Under the pieces are notes generated by a model that saw only the letters and a program-made list of their open reading frames with translations, made no database searches and was not told the origin of the DNA. Below are positions 57,089 through 64,000 of a DNA stretch of 64,000 nt, one piece after another. Position 1 is the first letter of the stretch. Each line of letters starts with the position of its first letter. This stretch comes from Streptomyces thermolilacinus SPC6. GTDB lineage: Bacteria > Actinomycetota > Actinomycetes > Streptomycetales > Streptomycetaceae. Location: NCBI RefSeq assembly GCF_000478605.2, contig NZ_ASHX02000001.1, positions 4,169,001 to 4,233,000 of the forward strand. The letters run 5' to 3'. A program made the translations under genes and the position numbers.

Positions 57089-57708
57089 GGAAGGTCTCGC
57101 GCCGGGTTGTCGTGCAGCTTGCGCCGTTCCCTGCGGTTGGGGTGGCGGATGACAACGCCCGACATGCCGCCGGACCCGGTGAGCCGGATGAGCGGCGTTC
57201 CCGGGAGCCGGTCGGGGGTGGTCCTGTCCTTCAGCCCGCCCACGCCGGGGTCCATGCCGCTGGTGTCCGCGGCCCAGCCGTCGGGGATGACGATCGTGAC
57301 CCCGGACGTCTCCCCGTACGCCTCGACCGTGACCTCCGCGAGGCGGCACTCGACCCGGGTGAAGTCGACCTTCACGCCGCCCACGCCTCCGTGGGCGATC
57401 ACGCGCCCGGGGACCTCCCAGCGCCCGGGGCCCAGGGACGCGCCGTACATGCCGCCCCTGAGCACCAGCGGGGGACGGCTCGTGGGGACGTCCGGCTTGG
57501 GCAGGTCGGCGGTCAGCTCGGCCAGCTCGGCGTAGGTCTTCGACGTCAGCGCCTGCTCCAGGCGCGCATCCAGCTCGTCGAAATCGATGCGCCCCTCGGC
57601 CGCCGCGTCGCGCAGCCGTTCCACCACCGCTTCGCGGTCGGCGTCGGAGGCGCGGAGCTCTGGTGAGGGGGCGGGGCGCCCGGTGGGCTCCGGAGGCTGG
57701 GACGTCAT
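57085..57708 (-). CDS. DUF1707 protein with a C-terminal beta domain
   Basis: A 207-residue protein. DUF1707 occupies about 18-70: LRASDADREAVVERLRDAAA, EGRIDFDELDARLEQALTSK, ELAELTADLP. The C-terminal half has strands with glycine turns (MYGASLGPGRWEVPGRVIAH, GVKVDFTRVECRLAEVTVEA, ETSGVTIVIPDGWAADTSGM) and a basic end (RRERRKL), like the protein at 10359-11120 but shorter. It is probably peripheral to the membrane. ATG at 57708 follows GGAGGCTGGGACGTC. The stop overlaps the stop of the SpeE-like gene. Confidence 0.8.
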   Translation of the reverse strand: MTSQPPEPTGRPAPSPELRASDADREAVVERLRDAAAEGRIDFDELDARLEQALTSKTYAELAELTADLPKPDVPTSRPPLVLRGGMYGASLGPGRWEVPGRVIAHGGVGGVKVDFTRVECRLAEVTVEAYGETSGVTIVIPDGWAADTSGMDPGVGGLKDRTTPDRLPGTPLIRLTGSGGMSGVVIRHPNRRERRKLHDNPARDLP

Positions 57709-57816
57709 GGCACCAAGGATAAGCAGCGCGCGAACCGGGCGGACCGGGGCCGTACATCTCCAACACCGCACGGACACCGTCCACATGGCCGCACCCCGGC
57801 CCCTTGTGGCGGCGTG

Positions 57817-58380
57817 TCAGGTGCGGCGGTCGTCGATCTCCACGCGGGGCGGCGAGTCGTGCCACACGCAGAACACTGAGATCTCCCGGTCGTCCCGGGT
57901 GAACGTCACCCGCAGCCAGCCCTCCGCCTTCCACACCTGCATCTGCCAGCCCGACGCCGGTGTGGCGGAGACGAGTTCGGCGGACCTCTCGCCCAGGTCG
58001 AACGCCGCGCGGCCGCCGTCCACCACATAGCTCTTCACGGTCCCGGCCGCCGTCGGCGCGGAGGGCGAGGGCGACGGGGACGGCGTACGGCTCCGGTCCG
58101 GCGGGGCCGTTGGGGACGGGGCCGTGGCCCGCGGGGGCGCGGGGCGCGCCGGGGGCGCGGACGGGGGCGCGGACGGGGAGAGCGGCACGGAGGGGCGCGG
58201 TCTGGACGTGGACGCCGCCTGCGGCTCCGGGGCCGCGGGCCGCAACGGCAGGGCGCTCGGCCGGTCGTACACCGTGCCCGCCATCACCGTGTGCACACCC
58301 CACCACGACAGGGTGGCCGCCCCGCCCGTGGCGAGCGACCACGCCAGGGCGTGAACCAGTCCTCTTCGCATCCGGGCCAT
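57817..58380 (-). CDS. Membrane-anchored or secreted protein divergent from a two-component system
   Basis: A 187-residue protein. The basic start MARMRRGLVHALAWSLATGG leads into one hydrophobic segment (about 9-30), then about 75 residues rich in Pro, Ser, Ala and Thr. A compact C-terminal domain (KSYVVDGGRAAFDLGERSAE; WQMQVWKAEGWLRVTFTRDD; FCVWHDSPPRVEIDD) has a beta-strand character. It is exposed outside the membrane. The divergent gene encodes a response regulator, so it may belong to the signalling unit as sensor helper or target; this is inference. An ATG at 58371 is an alternative start. Confidence 0.7.
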   Translation of the reverse strand: MARMRRGLVHALAWSLATGGAATLSWWGVHTVMAGTVYDRPSALPLRPAAPEPQAASTSRPRPSVPLSPSAPPSAPPARPAPPRATAPSPTAPPDRSRTPSPSPSPSAPTAAGTVKSYVVDGGRAAFDLGERSAELVSATPASGWQMQVWKAEGWLRVTFTRDDREISVFCVWHDSPPRVEIDDRRT

Positions 58381-58449
58381 GGTGCACCATCCGTACACTC
58401 CGTCAACACCGGTCCCTCGCATTCCGCCGAATGGCGTACGGTGCCGCCC

Positions 58450-59136
58450 ATGGCAAGTGTGCTCGTGGTCGAGGACGACCAGTTCGTGCGCTCCGCCCTC
58501 ATCCGGCACCTGACCGAGGCCGCCCACGCGGTGCGCAGCGTCGGCACGGCCCTGGAGGCGCTGCGCGAGGTCGCCCATCACCGGTTCGACGTGGTCATCC
58601 TGGACCTCGGTCTGCCCGACCTGGACGGGTCGGAGGCGCTGAAGATGCTGCGCGGCATCACCGACGTACCCGTGATCATCGCGACCGCCCGCGACGACGA
58701 GGCGGAGATCGTACGGCTCCTCAACGACGGCGCCGACGACTACCTCACCAAGCCGTTCTCCGTGGAGCACCTGTCGGCGCGGATCGCGGCCGTGCTGCGC
58801 CGGGCGCGCGGCACCGGCGAGGCCCCGGCCGGGGCGGTCCTCCGGGTCGGCGGCCTCACCGTGGACCCGCTGCGCCGCCGGGCCGAACTGGACGGTCGGC
58901 ACCTCGACCTGACGCGCCGCGAGTTCGACCTGCTGGCGTTCCTCGCCGGGCGGCCGGGGGTCGTCGTACCGCGCCGGGAACTGCTCGCGGAGGTGTGGCA
59001 GCAGGCGTACGGCGACGACCAGACCATCGACGTGCACCTGTCGTGGCTGCGCCGCAAGCTCGGCGAGACCGCCGCGAGCCCGCGCTATCTGCACACGCTG
59101 AGGGGCGTCGGCGTGAAGCTGGAGCCGCCGAGGTGA
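58450..59136 (+). CDS. OmpR-type two-component response regulator
   Basis: A 228-residue regulator. The receiver has acidic pocket VVEDD, phospho-acceptor Asp52 in VILDLGLPDLDG, Thr/Ala switch IIATARDD and Lys101 in YLTKPF. The C-terminal winged helix includes DLTRREFDLLAFLAGRPGVV, YGDDQTIDVHLSWLRRKLGE and LHTLRGVGVKLEPP. It binds promoter DNA as a dimer once phosphorylated by the kinase encoded next, whose start overlaps its stop (GTGA). The ATG at 58450 begins the conserved MASVLVVEDD; upstream in-frame sequence lacks receiver features. Confidence 0.93.
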   Translation: MASVLVVEDDQFVRSALIRHLTEAAHAVRSVGTALEALREVAHHRFDVVILDLGLPDLDGSEALKMLRGITDVPVIIATARDDEAEIVRLLNDGADDYLTKPFSVEHLSARIAAVLRRARGTGEAPAGAVLRVGGLTVDPLRRRAELDGRHLDLTRREFDLLAFLAGRPGVVVPRRELLAEVWQQAYGDDQTIDVHLSWLRRKLGETAASPRYLHTLRGVGVKLEPPR

Positions 59137-60530
59137 GATGGGCGCTCGTCAAGGTGGCGCTGGCCGTCACGACGATGGTCGTCCTCGCCTTCGCCGTACC
59201 GCTGGGCCTGGTCATCAAGGAGCTGGCCCGCGACCGCGCGTTCGGCAACGCCGAGCGGCAGGCCGCCGCGATCGGCCCGACCCTGTCCATCACCACCGAC
59301 CGGGCCGCGCTGGAGCGGGCCGTCGCCTCCACGCAGGCCGGGGCGGCCGGGCGGATGGCCGTGCACATCCCCGCGCCGCCCGTCCCGCCCGGTGGCGGCG
59401 CCGCCCTGGAGATCGGCACCGGCCGGGCCGCCGGGGCGGACCTGGAGACCGTACGGCGGGCGCCGCGCGCGTCCGTCGCGGAGGTCGCCGGGGGCTCCGT
59501 ACTGCTCCAGCCGACCGCGCTGGGCACCGGGCAGATCGCCGTCGTGGAGGTGTTCGTCCCGGAGGGCGAGCTGACCCGTGGGCTCGCCACGGCGTGGCTG
59601 GTCCTCGCCGGGGTCGGCGCCGCCCTGGTCGTCGGGTCGGTCGCCGTCGCGGACCGGCTCGGCGTCCGCATGGTGCTGCCGGCCCAGCTCCTGGCGCGCG
59701 CCGCCCACGACCTGGGCGAGGGCAGGCTCGGCGCCCGCGTACCGGAGGAGGGCCCCGCCGAACTGCGCTCGGCCGCCGTCGCGTTCAACTCCATGGCCGA
59801 CCAGGTCGTCCAGCTCCTCGCCAACGAGCGGGAGCTCGCCGCCGACCTGTCGCACCGGCTGCGCACGCCGCTGACGGTGCTGCGCCTGAACGCCGCGTCG
59901 CTGGGGGAGGGCCCGGCGGCCGAGCAGACCCGCGCGGCCGTCGAGCAGCTGGAGCGGGAGGTCGACACGATCATCCGCACGGCGCGGGAGGCCAAGCCGC
60001 AGACGACGGCGGCCGGGCCCGGCGCGGGCTGCGACGTCTCGGAGGTCGTACGGGAGCGGATGGCGTTCTGGTCGGCGCTCGCGGAGGACGAGGGCCGTAC
60101 GGTACGGCTGGCCGGGGTCGAGCGGCCCGTACGGGTCCCGGTCGCCCGCCCCGAACTGGCCGCCGCACTGGACGCGTTGCTCGGCAACGTGTTCCGGCAC
60201 ACCCCGGAAGGCACCGCCTTCGCGGTGGACGTGCACAACGGCGACGACGCGGTGATCGTGCTGGTCTCCGACGCCGGGCCGGGCATCGCCGACCCGGCGG
60301 CGGCGCTCGCCCGGGGCAACAGCGGGGCGCGCGACGGCTCGACGGGGCTCGGCCTGGACATCGTGCGCCGGGTCGCGGAGTCCACGGGCGGCGATGTGCG
60401 GATCGGCCGGTCGGTGCTGGGTGGCACGGAGGTCCGCGTGTGGCTGGGCCTCGGCGTACGGGGCTCGGGCCCGGCCGCCCGGCGGACGCGCGGGAGGCGC
60501 CGGACCCGCCGACGCGGGGCGCCCGCGTGA
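59133..60530 (+). CDS. Sensor histidine kinase
   Basis: A 465-residue membrane kinase. Helices at about 7-27 and 151-172 bracket an extracytoplasmic domain of about 120 residues. A HAMP-like segment (RLGVRMVLPAQLLARAAHDL) follows. HisKA has ADLSHRLRTPLTVLRL with His241; the ATPase domain has LLGNVFRHTPEGTAFAVDVH (N box), VSDAGPGIAD and GSTGLGLDIVRRVAEST. The tail is Arg-rich. It is translationally coupled to the regulator gene. The signal is unknown; the domain is too short for a known ligand fold. It lies convergent with a Ser/Thr kinase gene. Confidence 0.92.
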   Translation: MRWALVKVALAVTTMVVLAFAVPLGLVIKELARDRAFGNAERQAAAIGPTLSITTDRAALERAVASTQAGAAGRMAVHIPAPPVPPGGGAALEIGTGRAAGADLETVRRAPRASVAEVAGGSVLLQPTALGTGQIAVVEVFVPEGELTRGLATAWLVLAGVGAALVVGSVAVADRLGVRMVLPAQLLARAAHDLGEGRLGARVPEEGPAELRSAAVAFNSMADQVVQLLANERELAADLSHRLRTPLTVLRLNAASLGEGPAAEQTRAAVEQLEREVDTIIRTAREAKPQTTAAGPGAGCDVSEVVRERMAFWSALAEDEGRTVRLAGVERPVRVPVARPELAAALDALLGNVFRHTPEGTAFAVDVHNGDDAVIVLVSDAGPGIADPAAALARGNSGARDGSTGLGLDIVRRVAESTGGDVRIGRSVLGGTEVRVWLGLGVRGSGPAARRTRGRRRTRRRGAPA

Positions 60531-60586
60531 CGGGCCGGAACGGGCCGCTGCCGCAGTCGGCGCCGCGCGCCACGGGCTCGTAGCCG

Positions 60587-62587
60587 CTACGGCTCCACGC
60601 GGGTCAGTTCCTCCATGGATCCGCCGCCCGTGCTGTTGCCGCGCGTGACGTACAGCTTGCCCTCGCCCGCCGGGGTGATGACCATCCGGCCGCGCACCGG
60701 GCAGGACGACGTGGAGGGCTCCAGCGGGCTGAGGACCAGCCGGTCGTTGTGCGCGCCCGCCAGGACGGACACCCACACGCAGTCCTTGTGGCGCCCCGCG
60801 CCGGTCGCGGTGGCCACCTGCTTGCCGACGTCGCCCTGCTCGATGGTGAGCTTCAGCCGGTCGTCGGCGTGCTTGGCGGGCAGCTGCCACGTGCCGAGGT
60901 ACTTGGGGTGGACGGCCGTCCGCAGGGCCGTGGACGGTTCGAGTACCGCCTTCGCGCCCTCCATCCGCCAGTCCAGCTTGCCGTCCGTGCGGGCGGCGAG
61001 GTCCATCGGCGGCGGGGGCGCGCACTCCTTCCAGTCCTTCGGCACGGCCCGCGTCTTCTGGCCCGCGCCGAGCGTGATCTTCTCGTCGTCCACCGTCCCG
61101 AGCGGGCTCTCCCCCTCGCACAGCGCCTTGGCGCCGGTCAGCCGCACCTTGGCGACGGGCGTGTTCTTCTCGCCCTGCTCGATCTCGAACCGGCCGTGCA
61201 CCCGTTCGCCGGACGCCAGGCGGATCACGCCCTCCCAGGACCCGAGGTACCGGTCGGGGACCGCGCCCTCGATCTTCCTGACCTCGGGCATCGTCTCGGC
61301 CTCCTTGTCCGCGAGGATGCCGATGATGATCAGGATGACCGGTACGAGGAGGATGCCGCCCAGCACCGAGCAGGTGACGATCAGCGCGGTGCGCCCGCCG
61401 CTGCGGGCCGGGGCGGGCGGCGGCAGGGGCGCGTAGGTCTGCGGGTGCGGGGTGTGCTGGAGGGGCGGCGGCCCGTACGGGGAGTGCTGCACCGGCCCGT
61501 ACGGGCCGGGCCCCGGGCCGGGCGGGGGCGTGTTCAGCGCGGTCGGCCCGTACGGGGACGGCGCCGGGGTCGGGGCGAGGGCCGTCGCGGGACCGGGCGC
61601 GGGCGCCGCCGACTGCGGGTGCTGGGGGTGGTGGTGCGCGTGCTGGTGCTGCGGGGCCTGCGGGGCCTGCCGGGCCGCCTGGGGGGCCTCCGCGTCCAGG
61701 AGCCGGGCCGCCCGCTGGCCGAGCTGCGCCAGGAGCGCGCCGGGCAGCCAGGCGCCCGCCGGTTCCGCGTCGCGCGTGGCCTCGACCAGTTCGGCCACCG
61801 TCGGCCGCGCCGCCGGGTCCTTGATGAGGCAGGCGCGCACCAGGCCGGCGATCCTCGACGGGACGCCCTCGAGGTCCGGGTCCTCCTGCGCGATCCGGTA
61901 CAGCACGCTGTGGACGCCGCTGTCGGCGCCGCCGAACGGGGTGCGCCCCGTCGCCGCGTACGCGAGGACCGCGCCCAGGCAGAACACGTCCGACGCCTGG
62001 GTGACGCTCTCGCCGCGCACCTGCTCGGGCGACATGAAGCCGGGCGACCCGACCATCACCCCGGTCCGGGTCCGCACGTCGGCGGCGGCGCTCCGCCCGT
62101 CCAGGGCGCGGGCGATGCCGAAGTCGATGACGCGCGGCCCGTCGACCGTGACCAGGATGTTCGACGGCTTCAGGTCCCGGTGGACCAGCCCCACCGCGTG
62201 GATGGACGCCAGTGCCTGTGAGAGCCCGCTCGCCAGGGCCCGTACGGACGTGTCGGGCAGCGGCCCGTGGTCCCGGTCCACCACCTCGGTCAGCGAAGGC
62301 CCCGGTACGTACCCGGTGGCCACCCACGGCACGGCCGCTTCCGTGTCGGCGTCCAGCACCGGGGCGGTCCACTGCCCGCCGACGCGCCGCGCGGCGGCCA
62401 CCTCCTGGGCGAAGCGGCGCCGGAACTCCTCGTCGCGGGCCAGCTCCTGGAGGACCAGCTTCACGGCGACCGTACGACCGCCCTCGCTGCGCGCGAGGTA
62501 CACGCGGCCCATGCCTCCGGCGCCGAGGCGGCCGAGGAGACGGTAGGGGCCTATCCACGCGGGGTCTTCAGCGGTGATGGGATGCAC
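60587..62587 (-). CDS. Membrane-spanning serine/threonine protein kinase
   Basis: A 666-residue kinase. Gly loop LGAGGMGRVY (21-30), ATP Lys43, catalytic HRDLKPSN (136-143, Asp138), DFG (155-157) and SPGFMSPEQ (181-189) are all intact, as in PknB-type kinases. A Pro/His/Gln-rich linker (about 300-398) is followed by one membrane helix (about 400-425). The outside domain (about 430-666) has no PASTA repeats; it contains repeated strand words (YLGSWEGVIRLASGERVHGR; YLGTWQLPAKHADDRLKLTI) suggesting two related beta domains. The GTG at 62587 starts VHPITAEDPAWIGPYRLLGR. It converges on the two-component system. Confidence 0.92.
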   Translation of the reverse strand: MHPITAEDPAWIGPYRLLGRLGAGGMGRVYLARSEGGRTVAVKLVLQELARDEEFRRRFAQEVAAARRVGGQWTAPVLDADTEAAVPWVATGYVPGPSLTEVVDRDHGPLPDTSVRALASGLSQALASIHAVGLVHRDLKPSNILVTVDGPRVIDFGIARALDGRSAAADVRTRTGVMVGSPGFMSPEQVRGESVTQASDVFCLGAVLAYAATGRTPFGGADSGVHSVLYRIAQEDPDLEGVPSRIAGLVRACLIKDPAARPTVAELVEATRDAEPAGAWLPGALLAQLGQRAARLLDAEAPQAARQAPQAPQHQHAHHHPQHPQSAAPAPGPATALAPTPAPSPYGPTALNTPPPGPGPGPYGPVQHSPYGPPPLQHTPHPQTYAPLPPPAPARSGGRTALIVTCSVLGGILLVPVILIIIGILADKEAETMPEVRKIEGAVPDRYLGSWEGVIRLASGERVHGRFEIEQGEKNTPVAKVRLTGAKALCEGESPLGTVDDEKITLGAGQKTRAVPKDWKECAPPPPMDLAARTDGKLDWRMEGAKAVLEPSTALRTAVHPKYLGTWQLPAKHADDRLKLTIEQGDVGKQVATATGAGRHKDCVWVSVLAGAHNDRLVLSPLEPSTSSCPVRGRMVITPAGEGKLYVTRGNSTGGGSMEELTRVEP

Positions 62588-62763
62588 CGTCGGATCTTCG
62601 CACAGCCGCGCCGACGGGGGTTCCGGGGCCGGGCGCCCGGTCGCGACGCCCCGGCCAGGCCCGACCATTAATCCACGCCGATGCGTTCCTTAAGCGCGGC
62701 CTAAGATCCACGACTGCCGCCCTGAACGGGCTTTTTGTCCGGTTCGGGCCCGCTAGCGTCTGC

Positions 62764-62824
62764 GCCGACCCCACCCCCACACCCCCCACATCCCCACCCC
62801 CGAGACCCCCCGACCCCCCACCCG
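62764..62824 (-). other. G-quadruplex-prone C-rich leader of the chitinase gene
   Basis: The plus strand carries eight or more runs of three to six C (ACCCCACCCCCACACCCCCC and onward), so the minus strand has matching G runs that can fold as a G-quadruplex. It lies between a probable promoter (TAGCGT at 62754-62759) and the ribosome site of the chitinase gene. Confidence 0.6.
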
Positions 62825-62846
62825 GCAGGACGAGGCAGGCACAGCG

Positions 62847-64000
<1,154 letters not shown>

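Overview
The window looks like chromosomal core-region DNA of a Streptomyces species. G+C is very high in almost every gene, third codon positions are nearly all G or C, GTG and even TTG starts are frequent, and the gene set is typical of the genus: DUF1707 proteins, a class F sortase, an XRE/TPR regulator, a PAS-GGDEF-EAL protein of the CdgA type, an EhuBCDA transporter and a CBM2/GH18 chitinase. No rRNA, insertion sequence, integrase, prophage or CRISPR array was seen, and no gene-free stretch exceeds about 300 bases. The first gene enters and the last gene leaves the window incomplete.

Region by region. 1-4.7 kb: end of a probable rph, a lipoprotein, rdgB, tRNA-Leu(UAG), two overlapping paralogous HNH genes, the peroxiredoxin bcp, a DUF3618 protein, a GroES-like protein, and sugE behind a guanidine-III riboswitch. 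4.7-12.5 kb: a class A penicillin-binding protein, a three-gene ABC-2 exporter, a DUF1707 protein and a DUF445 protein. 12.7-17.7 kb: a small membrane protein, a MrcB_N/PD-(D/E)XK nuclease gene with a striking palindrome over its ribosome binding site, a SEC-C/TPR protein, a DUF6412-like plus YidC-like pair, and a fumarylacetoacetase-family hydrolase. 17.8-20.1 kb: a divergent Gfo/Idh/MocA oxidoreductase and ROK regulator. 20.2-29.8 kb: an LAxTG cell-wall protein, then a probable aminophosphonate uptake and breakdown cluster (GntR/UTRA regulator, FAD oxidoreductase, phosphonatase-like HAD, four-part ABC transporter), ending with a Tat-exported phosphodiesterase-like protein. 29.9-36.9 kb: a NagD-like HAD, a secreted protein with a class F sortase, and a peptidoglycan-binding protein translationally coupled to a very long SPFH protein. 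37.2-43.1 kb: an IclR regulator, ehuBCDA, an EutA/maleate isomerase-like gene and an LLM flavoprotein. 43.1-47.7 kb: an orphan chitinase-type promoter, cdgA, an M6-like metalloprotease and a prim-pol-like gene. 47.9-53.9 kb: an operon of RecB/Cas4-like nuclease, unknown protein and superfamily 1 helicase, with small hypothetical genes around it. 54-64 kb: an XRE/TPR regulator, an SpeE-like methyltransferase-fold protein, a second DUF1707 protein, a two-component system with a divergent membrane protein, a Ser/Thr kinase, and the truncated chitinase.

The four tRNA genes share one layout: a plus-strand protein gene, a strong two-way terminator, then the tRNA on the minus strand. Three of them are identical tRNA-Lys(CUU) genes within 15 kb. 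Tight coupling (GTGA or ATGA overlaps) marks the HNH pair, the phosphonate operon, ehuBCDA, the peptidoglycan-binding/SPFH pair and the two-component system. The best candidates for little-described biology are the MrcB_N nuclease with its palindrome (13.2-14.4 kb), the nuclease/unknown/helicase operon (48.4-52.6 kb), the tandem HNH genes, the riboswitch with a readable expression platform, and the orphan DasR-type promoter.
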